Source of the DNA: Parasaccharibacter apium
Lineage (GTDB): Bacteria; Pseudomonadota; Alphaproteobacteria; Acetobacterales; Acetobacteraceae
Assembly: GCF_002592045.1 (NCBI RefSeq)
Contig: NZ_MEJG01000001.1
Span: 1 to 64,000 of the forward strand
Length of the DNA stretch: 64,000 bases
Direction: 5' to 3'
Positions within the stretch are counted from its first letter, which is position 1; every line of letters begins with the position of its first letter. Below the pieces are notes generated by a model. That model was not told the origin of the DNA and ran no database searches. It saw only the letters and a program-made list of their open reading frames with translations. This document shows, piece by piece, positions 28,638 through 41,718 of the stretch. Made by a program: the position numbers and the translations under genes.

Positions 28638-29642
28638 TTATTCTCCCACCAGAACATCAGTCCACAGCTCAGAAGCATCCGGCTCTGGGCTTGTTTCGGC
28701 AAATTCGGCTGCGTCTTTTACAACGGCCTTCACGTCGTGATCCACAGTTTTGAAGAACGATTCATCAATTCCCTGTTTAATCATCTCCGCCTTTAACGAT
28801 TCAATCGGGTCACGCGTTTGGCGCATCTCATCCACCTCCGAACGCTGGCGATATTTCGCCGGGTCAGACATGGAGTGCCCACGGTAACGATATGTTTCCA
28901 TCTCTAACAAGAAAGGTCCTTTGCCAGAGCGACAATGCTCCATGGCCTCTTTTGCTGCTTGATAAACAGCAGCGACATCCATCCCATCTACTTTGCGTGA
29001 TGGAATCCCCCACGGGGTAGCATTCTTTGAGAGGTCCTTAGAGGCAGAGGCACGCTCGATCGATGTCCCCATGCCGTAACGGTTATTCTCAATCACATAA
29101 AGGCACGGCAATTTATGCAGAGCGGCAAGGTTGAAACTCTCATAAACCTGCCCTTGGTTGGAGGCACCCTCCCCAAAATACACAATGGAGATAGCCCCGT
29201 CCTTTTTATACGCGCTGGTAAGGGCAAGGCCTGTCCCTAACGCCACTTGCGCGCCAACGATGCCGTGCCCCCCATAGAACTCTTGCTCCTTAGAGAACAT
29301 ATGCATAGAGCCGCCCTTCCCGTGGGAATACCCACCAGAACGACCCGTAAGCTCGGCCATCACGCCACGCGCTGTCATCCCAGCAACGAGCATCTGCCCA
29401 TGATCGCGATAAGAGGTAATGGAACGATCACCCTTCTTCATCGCAAGGCCAATCCCTGCGACAACGGCCTCTTGACCGATATAGAGATGGCAGAACCCGC
29501 CAATCAGCCCCATACCGTATAATTGACCGGCTTTCTCCTCAAAACGGCGTACAAGGAGCATCTCCCTATAAGCACGTTCCATTTCCTCCTTCGATAGCAC
29601 CGGGCCATTCTGGCGGTTCGGCGCATCCGTCATAGAACCCAT
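28638..29642 (-). CDS. pdhA: Pyruvate dehydrogenase E1 alpha
   Basis: The alpha subunit of pyruvate dehydrogenase E1. 334 residues with the ThDP-binding motif from YFGEGASNQGQVYESFNLAALHKLP (cited in part) to ENNRYGMGT, and the phosphorylation-loop-like region YRYRGHSMSDP. GGGAGA precedes ATG 29642 at good spacing, favouring it over the ATG three codons on. It is the first gene of pdhA-pdhB-pdhC-lpdA-lipA-coq10/ratA; its promoter should lie in the 114 bases before it. Confidence 0.98.
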   Translation of the reverse strand: MGSMTDAPNRQNGPVLSKEEMERAYREMLLVRRFEEKAGQLYGMGLIGGFCHLYIGQEAVVAGIGLAMKKGDRSITSYRDHGQMLVAGMTARGVMAELTGRSGGYSHGKGGSMHMFSKEQEFYGGHGIVGAQVALGTGLALTSAYKKDGAISIVYFGEGASNQGQVYESFNLAALHKLPCLYVIENNRYGMGTSIERASASKDLSKNATPWGIPSRKVDGMDVAAVYQAAKEAMEHCRSGKGPFLLEMETYRYRGHSMSDPAKYRQRSEVDEMRQTRDPIESLKAEMIKQGIDESFFKTVDHDVKAVVKDAAEFAETSPEPDASELWTDVLVGE

Positions 29643-29739
29643 GACACTCTCCCAGGATCAACAATTTTGTGATGGAGCGGAGTTGTAACAACACTCCCCC
29701 CAAAATGCCAGCATTTCACACCAAGCTGAGTTATTTTTA

Positions 29740-29752
29740 TACCAAAATGGTA
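29740..29752 (-). promoter_or_regulatory. Small perfect inverted repeat between trpC and pdhA
   Basis: TACCA (29740-29744) and TGGTA (29748-29752) flank AAA. The repeat lies just after the trpC stop and about 100 bases before pdhA, and on the minus strand it runs into TATAAAAAT, which could be a -10 region. It may be an operator for the pdh operon, but five-base arms are short. Confidence 0.3.
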
Positions 29753-29756
29753 CTCT

Positions 29757-30719
29757 TTAGAAACCTAACAACCGACGCGCTGCAAGGCCGGGGTCCTCTT
29801 CACGGAGAAGCGATTCCCCCACAAGGACGGCACTGCACCCCGCCTCTCCGACTTTGGTTAGATCCTCCGATGTAGCAATCCCACTCTCTGAGACAACAAG
29901 ACGATCAGGCGGTACCTGCGGGGCAAGGTCTAATGTTGTTTGGATGTCCGTCTTTAACGTCTTCAAGTTACGGTTATTAATACCGATGAGGAAGCTATCA
30001 TAAGCAAGAGCCTTGTTAAGCTCCTCCTCATTATGGACCTCCAACAATACATCCATATCCAGCCCTCGCGCGAGAGCGATAAGCTCGGCCGTTTGTTCTT
30101 CCTTCAAGATAGCCATAATCAAAAGGATGCAATCTGCCCCAATCAAACGGCTCTCATGCACTTGCCAGGGCTCTAAAATAAAGTCCTTCCGCAAAATCGG
30201 TAGGCTACATGCTGCCCGCACAGCTTTAAGGTCCTCCGCACTCCCATGGAAGCACGACCCCTCTGTTAGAACAGAAATACAGCTCGCCCCTGCCCGTTGA
30301 TACGATAGAGCGATCTGAGCGGGATCATAATCTGGCCGCAGCACACCCGCAGAAGGAGAAGCCCGCTTCACCTCTGCAATCAGCCCAACACGTCTATCAG
30401 CTGTGATATGTTGCAAGGCTTGCCCAAAACCACGGGTCGGCATGGCGACCTCTTTCGCCTTCGCCGCGATCTCCTTAAGAGGCAGGACTTGCATCCGTTG
30501 CTCGACATCAAGGCGAGTCCGCGCGCAAATGCGCTCCAACACGCTAGCCCCGCTCTCCGCAGCGGTACCATCCCCCTCGCCTACAGAGGGTGGAGTAGCA
30601 TCTTCCGGTTTAGCGGCCTCTGCTGCATCACCCCCAGCTGGGGACTCAGATGTTGGCGATTGTCCACCATCCTCTACAGGAGCAAAAACAGCCATCGATC
30701 GCTGTGGCAAGAAAATCAT
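29757..30719 (-). CDS. trpC: Indole-3-glycerol phosphate synthase with low-complexity N-terminal extension
   Basis: Converts CdRP to indole-3-glycerol phosphate in tryptophan synthesis. The TIM-barrel core begins near residue 58 (SVLERICARTRLDVEQR) and has LIAEVKRASPSAG, ILRKDFILEPWQV, LLEVHNEEEL, IGINNRNLKTLK, VSESGIAT and VLVGESLL. Residues 10-57 form an acidic Ala/Pro/Gly/Ser-rich tail (GGDAAEAAKPEDATPP) absent from ordinary TrpC. ATG 30719 has AGGA five bases upstream, so the extension appears translated; the next ATG (30695) lacks such a site. It is the last gene of the trp operon. Confidence 0.96.
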   Translation of the reverse strand: MIFLPQRSMAVFAPVEDGGQSPTSESPAGGDAAEAAKPEDATPPSVGEGDGTAAESGASVLERICARTRLDVEQRMQVLPLKEIAAKAKEVAMPTRGFGQALQHITADRRVGLIAEVKRASPSAGVLRPDYDPAQIALSYQRAGASCISVLTEGSCFHGSAEDLKAVRAACSLPILRKDFILEPWQVHESRLIGADCILLIMAILKEEQTAELIALARGLDMDVLLEVHNEEELNKALAYDSFLIGINNRNLKTLKTDIQTTLDLAPQVPPDRLVVSESGIATSEDLTKVGEAGCSAVLVGESLLREEDPGLAARRLLGF

Positions 30720-30768
30720 GATCGTCCTGAATCTTTACCTTAAAACAAATTAGGAACGGTATCCGCGT

Positions 30769-31842
30769 TCAACTCTCTGCCCTTACACCCCTTTGAGCGC
30801 GGATTAAAGCCTGTTGCGCTTGTCCTTCATCCAAAGAACGCGCCGCTTGGGCAATGTTGCGCCGCAATGCGGGGGCGGAAAGCGCACCATTCTCTAACAA
30901 ATTGCCACGCCCTGCGACATGTAGGCCTATCGCGGCATTTAACAAAACAGTGTCCCGATAACAGCCTTTTTCCCCGGCGAATAACCGCTTCATCGCCTGC
31001 GCATTTACCTGTGCGTCCCCACCTTTGAGGGCTGCAATCTCATAACGGGGTAAGCCTGCCATCTCGGGCGTGATGTCAAAAGAAAATATCTGACCCGCCT
31101 CCCACACCTCATTATGCGTGGGCCCTGCTAAAGTGAGCTCATCAATGCCACCTTCATCCGTGTGGCCATGCACAACCCAAATGGACGTACCGCCCAACTC
31201 GCCCAAAACCTGAGCAACAGGCTGGCACCAAGCTTCATCAAACACGCCAACCAACTGTCGCCGCACCCGCGCAGGATTGCATAATGGACCAAGTAGATTA
31301 AATAATGTCCTAAAGCCCAAGCCTTTTCGCACTGGGGCGGCAATCCGCATGGCCGGATGGTGATAAGGGGCGGCAAGAAATGCAAGACCATCCTCTCGCA
31401 GACGCGTCTCCTGCACAGCGTGATTAGCCTCGGCGGGAATGCCCAGTGCCTCCAGCACATCAGTCGCTCCAGCACGAGAGGATAAAGCCCGCCCCCCATG
31501 TTTCGCCACAGGCACACCCAGGCCTGCCAAAACAAAGGCTGTCGCAGTGGAGACATTCAACGTCCCCAACCCGTCTCCCCCCGTCCCGCAGACATCTACC
31601 GCATCCTCTGGAACATCCTTTAAAGCTTGCATGGTACGCCGCACAGCTCGTACCGCACCAGAGAGCTCAGCGGAGGTTTCCCCACGCATATAAAGGGCCG
31701 TCAAGAACGCAGAAAGCTCAATCTCCGAGACATGCCCTTCCATAATGAGCGTAAAGGCAGCTTCGGCCTCCTCGATGCTCCATGACTGGCCTGCAACAGC
31801 CTTACTCAAGAAAGGTGCGAAGGGCTTCCCCTGCCGTGCCAT
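30769..31842 (-). CDS. trpD: Anthranilate phosphoribosyltransferase
   Basis: Transfers the phosphoribosyl group of PRPP to anthranilate. 357 residues from ATG 31842, which overlaps the trpG stop (TGATG). Motifs are VDVCGTGGDGLGTLNVST near residue 85, VAKHGGRALSSRAGATDVLEALG (cited in part), and FNLLGPLCNPARV. It is typical in length. A 49-base gap separates it from trpC. Confidence 0.97.
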   Translation of the reverse strand: MARQGKPFAPFLSKAVAGQSWSIEEAEAAFTLIMEGHVSEIELSAFLTALYMRGETSAELSGAVRAVRRTMQALKDVPEDAVDVCGTGGDGLGTLNVSTATAFVLAGLGVPVAKHGGRALSSRAGATDVLEALGIPAEANHAVQETRLREDGLAFLAAPYHHPAMRIAAPVRKGLGFRTLFNLLGPLCNPARVRRQLVGVFDEAWCQPVAQVLGELGGTSIWVVHGHTDEGGIDELTLAGPTHNEVWEAGQIFSFDITPEMAGLPRYEIAALKGGDAQVNAQAMKRLFAGEKGCYRDTVLLNAAIGLHVAGRGNLLENGALSAPALRRNIAQAARSLDEGQAQQALIRAQRGVRAES

Positions 31843-32441
31843 CAACCTACCGCCGCTTTGCTTTGTGGTAAAACATTGGCCAGCCGAAGGAAATTCGCAA
31901 GCAATTCCCGCCCGGAATTAGACGCAATACTCTCTGGGTGGAACTGCACACCATGGATGGGATAATCCCGATGCCGCACCCCCATCACTACCCCATCTTC
32001 TGTCCGGGCATTAACGATAAGCGAAGCAGGAATAGTCGCTGGGTCTAGCGTTAGACTATGATAGCGCACCATATCCACCGGGTTAGACAACCCTGCAAAA
32101 ACCCCACTTCCATCATGATGAATGGCGTTAATCTTGCCATGCATTGGCACATCTGCCCGCACAACATCCGCCCCAAAGACCTGCCCTATCGCCTGATGCC
32201 CGAGACAAACACCCAAAACAGGCACCTTACCCGCTGCTTTTTCGATCAACGCGCAGCAAATCCCCGCTTCATCAGGTGAGCAAGGACCGGGGGATAGCAC
32301 AATCGCAGAGGGCTTCATCTCTAAAGCGCGCTCGACTGTGAGAGCGTCATTCCGCTTTACTGCGCATTCCACCCCCAAGGCTCCAAAATGATGGACCAGA
32401 TTGAAGGTGAAACTATCATAATTATCAATCAACAAAATCAT
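31842..32441 (-). CDS. trpG: Anthranilate/aminodeoxychorismate synthase glutaminase component
   Basis: A class I glutamine amidotransferase supplying ammonia to TrpE, possibly also to a PabB. 199 residues with DNYDSFTFNLVHHFG at the N-terminus, LSPGPCSPDEAG, the nucleophile in VLGVCLGHQAIGQ, and HGVQFHPESIAS near the end. GGAGA lies seven bases before the ATG. It sits between trpE and trpD, coupled to trpD by a TGATG overlap. Confidence 0.96.
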   Translation of the reverse strand: MILLIDNYDSFTFNLVHHFGALGVECAVKRNDALTVERALEMKPSAIVLSPGPCSPDEAGICCALIEKAAGKVPVLGVCLGHQAIGQVFGADVVRADVPMHGKINAIHHDGSGVFAGLSNPVDMVRYHSLTLDPATIPASLIVNARTEDGVVMGVRHRDYPIHGVQFHPESIASNSGRELLANFLRLANVLPQSKAAVG

Positions 32442-32504
32442 CTGGCTGTCTCCTCAATCGCAGCACATTTTGCTGTTATCTCAGATGAGGTGTCGCGCGG
32501 TATT

Positions 32505-33953
32505 TTACATCCCCCGCGGGGCAGAATGCTTTTGCTGCCCTAAATGCACCGCTTGCTCAATCGCTGCTTCTGCTGCGCTAAAGAGCGCACGTGCCTTCGC
32601 TCTCGTCTCTTGATACTCCGCCTCGGGGTTGGATTCAGCCACGACACCACAACCGGCCTGTACATACATATGCCCGTCTTTCAACAAGGCCATACGCAAG
32701 CCGATGCAGGTATCCATGTCCCCATCCGCACCAAAATAACCAACACACCCAGCATAGGGGCCTCGCCGTGTTGGCTCTAGCTCATCAATAATCTCCATAG
32801 TGCGAATCTTTGGGGCCCCTGTGAGCGTCCCCGCTGGGAAAGCCGCCGAGAGAGCCTCCAACGCACCGCACTCTGCCTTCACCTTCCCCGTCACAGTGGA
32901 GGAAATATGCATGACATGGCTATAACGCTCCACCACAAAGCGTTCTGGCACCTCTACCGTGCCAAGCTGCGCTACGCGGCCAACGTCATTACGCCCTAGG
33001 TCAATCAGCATAAGATGCTCGGCAAGCTCCTTGCCATCGGCAAGAAGTTCTTTCTCCAAAGCAAGGTCATGCGCGCGGTCCCGCCCACGCGGGCGCGTAC
33101 CTGCCAGAGGACGCACCGTGACGACCCCTTGGCGCATCCGCACCAAAATCTCTGGGGAGGAACCAACAAGCGTAAAGCCCCCAAGGTCCATCAAAAATAA
33201 GAATGGTGCGGGGTTAATCCGCCGTAAGCTGCGATATAATGCCAAACCAGAAAGGGGAAAGGGCGTTGTAAAACGCTGGCTTGGCACAATTTGGAAGGCA
33301 TCACCCGCCGCAATATAATCCTGCGCTTTTTTGACGTTCTGCAAAAAAGCTTCATGCGTGATGTTGGAGACAGGCTCCGCCAGTGTCGTCCCTTCAGAGA
33401 GGGATTCGGCAGGGTCTGCTACAGGTTGACGCAAGGCCTCCACTGCTTTGGCTAGCAAAGCCTCACCATCTTGCTCTGTCCTCCCCTCACGCAGCGGTGT
33501 GGCTAAAATCAACTCATCCCGCACTGTATCAAATACAGCAAAAAGCCGCGGACGAATCATCACCCCTTCGGGGAGGTTTAGGTCATTAGGCGGGGGATTA
33601 GGTAAATCCTCCATCTGCCGAACCATATCATAACCCAGCACCCCAAAGACGCCGCCAATCATCGGCGGCAAGCCTTCTGGCAGGATCATCCGGCTTTCAT
33701 CCAACAAAGCTTTAAGCGAGGTCAGTGGGGCTACTGCCTCCGGCTTGCCATCCCGAAAGGCCTGCCCATCTTGGCACCGCCAAACCGTATCGGGCAGCAA
33801 AGCGATGATGGAATAACGCCCCCGTGCAGCCCCACCCTCTACACTCTCAAAAAAGAGACGATAGGGATCATCCGCTAAACGAGATAGACGCAAAAACACC
33901 GAGAGTGGTGTGAGGAGGTCTGCCGCTTCTACCCTATGAAGAATCTTACACAC
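32505..33953 (-). CDS. trpE: Anthranilate synthase component I
   Basis: Makes anthranilate from chorismate, the first committed tryptophan step. 482 residues with the conserved C-terminal chorismate-binding half: QIVPSQRFTTPF, NPAPFLFLMDLGGF, RPLAGTRPRGRD, HLMLIDLGRNDVGRV, FPAGTLTGAPKIRTMEII and AGCGVVAESNPEAEYQET. The start is GTG and overlaps the ppiD stop (TAGTG), leaving no room for a trp leader peptide or attenuator directly before it. Confidence 0.97.
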   Translation of the reverse strand: MCKILHRVEAADLLTPLSVFLRLSRLADDPYRLFFESVEGGAARGRYSIIALLPDTVWRCQDGQAFRDGKPEAVAPLTSLKALLDESRMILPEGLPPMIGGVFGVLGYDMVRQMEDLPNPPPNDLNLPEGVMIRPRLFAVFDTVRDELILATPLREGRTEQDGEALLAKAVEALRQPVADPAESLSEGTTLAEPVSNITHEAFLQNVKKAQDYIAAGDAFQIVPSQRFTTPFPLSGLALYRSLRRINPAPFLFLMDLGGFTLVGSSPEILVRMRQGVVTVRPLAGTRPRGRDRAHDLALEKELLADGKELAEHLMLIDLGRNDVGRVAQLGTVEVPERFVVERYSHVMHISSTVTGKVKAECGALEALSAAFPAGTLTGAPKIRTMEIIDELEPTRRGPYAGCVGYFGADGDMDTCIGLRMALLKDGHMYVQAGCGVVAESNPEAEYQETRAKARALFSAAEAAIEQAVHLGQQKHSAPRGM

Positions 33954-35914
33954 TACTGCCCCAACCTTCCCGAAACACTGCTAAAGACCCGATTATTAAT
34001 GTCATTAAACAAGCCTGCATTAAAGTGCCGTGGCGGGGCAGAACGCGTATAAGACATGCCCAATGTCTCACGCAGATCAGCCCGATAGGCCTCTGCCATT
34101 TGGGTCATAATATTCTGCCGCAATGAGGCTGTTAACGTTGGCGATTCCTCATAACTACCCGTCACATTCACCAGCCAATAAGCATCCCCCTCTTGGAGCA
34201 TAACGGTCTCACCCTCTTTCTGCTCCATAGCCGCACGCAGGATCAACGCTGGGACATCCTGCCGTTGCTGAAGGCGAGAGAAATGCTCATCCTTTTGCAG
34301 AAGGGACGCCTCGCTCTGGCCATCCACAGCACGGCGCAAGCCATCCGTTTTAGCATGCTGATACAGGCTGGTTGCACGTTGCTCCATCGCATGTTTACGC
34401 GCATCATCCAGCCATGCCTCTTTGACCTTATCGCCCATTTCCTCATAACTGCCTTGATGGGCTGGTACGATATTATCTACCAAGACTGCAAAGGCACTCC
34501 CATCAGGTTGGGTGACAATATGGGGAGGCTCATCCTTCTTTTGGCTAAAGACCTGCTGTAATAACGCCTCACGCAAAGCAGCATCGCCAGGCAAAGGGGC
34601 CGGCTCCCCGCCGGGGATATTGCCTTTCTCATCCATTGTGCCTGCTAAGGGGAATGCCCCAATATCCGCAGGAATCTGATCTAGAGTGGCAGATTTCGCC
34701 ACTTCCTCCTCCAAACTCCGCGCACGCTCTTTTAGCAGAGGCACGGCACGGGCGTTAGCAATATCCTCCCGCAGACTGTCCTTCATGTCAGTAAAATTAG
34801 CCTGATAAGCAGGCTTCACAGAGACGACATGAACCACACTCCATCCAGCTGCCGTCTGAATAGGATCAGAAACCACCCCAGCTCCTGTCGCAAAAACGGC
34901 CTTCCCTAACATTGGATCTGGGAAGTCCGTCATCCGGGCGTCATTCAAGGAGGCAGGAATCGCACTCGGATGCTGCTTTTGCAGCGATTCCCAAGAGGCA
35001 CCCTTCTTCCACATTGCTGCAATTTTCTGAGCGAGGGTCTTATCCGTTACCGCAAGAACCTCCACCGTGCGCAACTCTGGCCTATTATACCGCGCTGCCT
35101 CGGCAGGATCTTTCATTTTTTGATCGTAAGCAGCTTTTACATCTTCATCAGAAACAGAGAGTGTTTTTGCCACACTTCCCGCCGTCATCACGACCAAACG
35201 CGCATGACGATATTCTGGTACATGAAACTGCCAAAGATGATTCTGATAATAGCGCTTTAATTGCTCATCTGTCGGCTGGGTCGCGACATCTCCCAAGGAG
35301 AAAGGCAGACGAATCAGATCCACAACACGCCCATGGGTGAAGAAATTCACCATCCAATCGACTTGTGCAGTAGGGGCTACCATGCCCTGCCCAAAATTGA
35401 ATGTTGTTGCAGAGCCATAAAGCATATTGCGCGTCTCATTTACCAAGCTCTGATGATCAAGTTGGTTGCCCTTCAACACAGCTTCCATCTTCTGCGGGTC
35501 AAACTTACCCGTTGGGTCTTGAAAGACAGGCATAGAAAATACAACCGCCCGAATCGTATCATCGCTTGGGGTTAAGCCATTGCGTTGGCCAGCCACTTCC
35601 CCCTCTCGTGTAAGGATAAGGGTACGCAACGCAGCACGCCCTAGCTCCTCACGCGCTTGCGGTGCTTTAAGGATCTCTGGGGAGCCACCATTTTGTTGAA
35701 TCGCATAAGCAATCTGCCGTTGTATAGCTTGCTGGAGCTCCATAGACGTCACGCTATGGCCGCCAATGCGTACCACAACGTCTCCCCCCAAACCGGCCCC
35801 CCCGCCTATACCAAAAAATGTTCCCCCTAAAACAACGAAGGAGGCAAAGACTAACAAGGCGAGTACCCGCCCTAACCAAGAGTCAACCAGGAAATGACGC
35901 AGAGCAGTAATCAT
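33953..35914 (-). CDS. ppiD: PpiD/SurA-type periplasmic peptidyl-prolyl isomerase, membrane-anchored
   Basis: A folding factor for envelope proteins, anchored in the inner membrane by one N-terminal helix (about 15-40, LALLVFASFVVLGGTFFGIG). 653 residues: a SurA-like N-terminal chaperone region (VVVRIGGHSVTSMELQQAIQ onward), then a parvulin-like region around 260-390 (ATGAGVVSDPIQTAAGWSVVHV), and a long C-terminal chaperone-like tail. It is the first gene of the trp transcription unit and is divergent from tpiA, an order common in alphaproteobacteria. Confidence 0.92.
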   Translation of the reverse strand: MITALRHFLVDSWLGRVLALLVFASFVVLGGTFFGIGGGAGLGGDVVVRIGGHSVTSMELQQAIQRQIAYAIQQNGGSPEILKAPQAREELGRAALRTLILTREGEVAGQRNGLTPSDDTIRAVVFSMPVFQDPTGKFDPQKMEAVLKGNQLDHQSLVNETRNMLYGSATTFNFGQGMVAPTAQVDWMVNFFTHGRVVDLIRLPFSLGDVATQPTDEQLKRYYQNHLWQFHVPEYRHARLVVMTAGSVAKTLSVSDEDVKAAYDQKMKDPAEAARYNRPELRTVEVLAVTDKTLAQKIAAMWKKGASWESLQKQHPSAIPASLNDARMTDFPDPMLGKAVFATGAGVVSDPIQTAAGWSVVHVVSVKPAYQANFTDMKDSLREDIANARAVPLLKERARSLEEEVAKSATLDQIPADIGAFPLAGTMDEKGNIPGGEPAPLPGDAALREALLQQVFSQKKDEPPHIVTQPDGSAFAVLVDNIVPAHQGSYEEMGDKVKEAWLDDARKHAMEQRATSLYQHAKTDGLRRAVDGQSEASLLQKDEHFSRLQQRQDVPALILRAAMEQKEGETVMLQEGDAYWLVNVTGSYEESPTLTASLRQNIMTQMAEAYRADLRETLGMSYTRSAPPRHFNAGLFNDINNRVFSSVSGRLGQ

Positions 35915-36076
35915 CGAAAGCGCGTATCACTTATCTAATGGTGGAATGGCGTTAAGCGGAAAAACCCGCTAAGCTGCCCTAGCATAGAGATGCTGAGACA
36001 AATTGACCAGCACGCCACGGCCATCTTTTACGCGATACCGCGTGAATAAGGCCACAGCGAACCGGGGGAGAGCGGA

Positions 36077-36871
36077 ATGACCACTGTACCCAAATTCGTC
36101 ATTGGGAACTGGAAGATGCAGGCCCGCCACGAATATGGCCTAGAACTCGCAGAGGGTGTTGCTCAAGGGTTAAAAAAGACACCTCCCCCTAGCCATCTCC
36201 ATACCATCCTTTGCCCCCCTTTCACGCAGCTCTCTGGGGTGCATGACGTACTTAGTAAGGTCGCTCTGCCCGATGATCAGCTTGCCTTAGGGGCACAAGA
36301 TTGTTACCCGGCTTCCTCTGGTCCTTTTACGGGGGATATTTCTCCACAAATGATCAAGGCCCTAGGGGCAAATTATGTCATCCTTGGGCATTCAGAGCGG
36401 CGACAAAATCATGGTGAGACAGATGCCGTGATTCGCCAAAAGGTCAAAGCCGCTACCGCTGCGGGATTAACGCCGATTGTCTGTATTGGCGAGCATCTTG
36501 CTGAACGTAACGAAGGCCGTGCGGCAAGTGTGCTTGCTAGCCAGATTGAGGGCTCCCTGACGCGCGGCTTCCGCGGAATCGTCGCGTATGAGCCTGTTTG
36601 GGCCATTGGGAGCGGGATCACCCCCTCCCATGAAGAACTACAAAGGAAGTTAACACTCATCCGTGCTTTATTGCCGATGAGGCTCATGACAGATGACATT
36701 CGCGTCCCGGTCCTGTATGGCGGGTCCGTAACATCTGTTCAAGCACCTTCCATTATGTCCATTGAGGCCTTAGATGGTGTGCTTGTCGGCAGTGCTAGTT
36801 TGGAGGCGCAAAGCTTCTTAGATATTATCACCGCTGCGGCTGAGGCCACCACACCTCAACTGACCTCATAA
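36077..36871 (+). CDS. tpiA: Triosephosphate isomerase
   Basis: Interconverts dihydroxyacetone phosphate and glyceraldehyde 3-phosphate. 264 residues, slightly long, with the N-terminal FVIGNWKMQ, the catalytic histidine in VILGHSERRQ, the catalytic glutamate in VAYEPVWAIGSG, and the phosphate loop VLYGGSVTS. GGGGGAGAGCGG directly precedes the ATG. It starts the plus-strand run tpiA-secG-pyrG-kdsA. The 162 bases to ppiD must carry divergent promoters. Confidence 0.98.
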   Translation: MTTVPKFVIGNWKMQARHEYGLELAEGVAQGLKKTPPPSHLHTILCPPFTQLSGVHDVLSKVALPDDQLALGAQDCYPASSGPFTGDISPQMIKALGANYVILGHSERRQNHGETDAVIRQKVKAATAAGLTPIVCIGEHLAERNEGRAASVLASQIEGSLTRGFRGIVAYEPVWAIGSGITPSHEELQRKLTLIRALLPMRLMTDDIRVPVLYGGSVTSVQAPSIMSIEALDGVLVGSASLEAQSFLDIITAAAEATTPQLTS

Positions 36872-36889
36872 CTTTTGGACCCTGATTGA

Positions 36890-37273
36890 ATGACCACATT
36901 ATTGCTTATCCTCACTGTTCTGGTTGCCCTAGCCCTTATCGGCGTTATCCTGATTCAGCGTAGCGAAGGCGGTGGTCTTGGCGTTGGCAATAGTCAGGGG
37001 CTTGGCTCTTTTATGTCTGGGCGTGGCACAGCTACTCTGCTCACCCGTAGCACGGCGGTGCTAGCTGGCCTGTTTATGATTCTTTGCTTAGTCCTTGCCA
37101 TCTTAAATCGCGGGGCTTCCTCTGGGGCGAGCAATGGGCGTGATATTCTCGCTCATCCGCCTGTATCTCAGCCAACAGCGCAAACTACGCCACAAGCAGC
37201 TACGCCGCAGGCTCCTGCTGCTCCCACACAAACGCAAGAACAAACACAAGGTGAGCAAACACCTGCTCACTAA
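36890..37273 (+). CDS. secG: Preprotein translocase subunit SecG
   Basis: A small membrane subunit of the Sec translocon. 127 residues: a first helix (TLLLILTVLVALALIGVILIQ, cited to place it at 2-22), the conserved loop RSEGGGLGVGNSQGLGSF, a second helix around 55-74, and a long Ala/Pro/Gln/Thr-rich cytosolic tail (AAPTQTQEQTQGEQ) typical of alphaproteobacterial SecG. It starts 18 bases after tpiA. Confidence 0.94.
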   Translation: MTTLLLILTVLVALALIGVILIQRSEGGGLGVGNSQGLGSFMSGRGTATLLTRSTAVLAGLFMILCLVLAILNRGASSGASNGRDILAHPPVSQPTAQTTPQAATPQAPAAPTQTQEQTQGEQTPAH

Positions 37274-37346
37274 TTTTTAAGGTACTAATTTTTAGGGGAA
37301 GTTAAGCCATAATCTACTTCCCCTTCCCTGCCTCTTCGCTATATAA

Positions 37347-39813
<2,467 letters not shown>

Positions 39814-39823
<10 letters not shown>

Positions 39824-40296
39824 CCTTGCGGAGAAAGAAGCGCGAGCGCGAAGCCAATCACGCATAAAATGCTGCTAATCACCCGTACCAGGAAATAACC
39901 GGGCGGGAAGTCACCATACCGATTTGCGAGTCGCTCTAATAAGATGAGGCTGAGAAAGCCCCCTATTTCCAGCGCAAAACCTATTTTTAAAGAGCCAGAG
40001 GCCCCAACACCCATGGCCAGCCATCCCCATAAAAACGCAAAACCTCCTAAAAGAATCGCCCGCTTATCGCGCAGGCTTTCCCCTTTTGGGAGGATGATGG
40101 TGGGCTTGCAGGCTAAGAAACCCCAATTCATCGCCCCATAAAAGGGTAAGAGACAGCCCCCATACGTAAGCAAAACAAGCGTTAAATGCGGTAGAGGCAT
40201 GACAATCCCTGCCAAAAAGAGCCAGCCGCCCATTAACAAAGGCAGAACACCGCCAAGCACAATAAGCATGGCTGCCGTGACAGGAAATTGTCGCAT
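39814..40296 (-). CDS. DUF3429 membrane protein
   Basis: 160 residues with about five hydrophobic segments (near 8-30, 38-56, 83-100, 108-122 and 138-155) and few charges, an inner-membrane protein resembling the DUF3429 family (function unknown). GGCLLPFYGAMNWGF is the most distinctive stretch. It lies on the opposite strand between kdsA and eno, two genes that are often neighbours in alphaproteobacteria, and its 3' end overlaps kdsA. Confidence 0.8.
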
Positions 40297-40370
40297 CTTA
40301 ATTGACCTCAGGCCCGGTTTTTGAGACTAAAATAGGGTGGAAGCGGATGTTGCTTCGCGCCTGATGATAG

Positions 40371-41693
<1,323 letters not shown>

Positions 41694-41718
41694 TCTTCAG
41701 CCAGACCGTCGGTCTAAG

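Noticed and set aside
32442-32504. Trp attenuator or leader peptide between trpE and trpG
   Set aside because: Only 63 bases, no Trp-codon run and no terminator hairpin.
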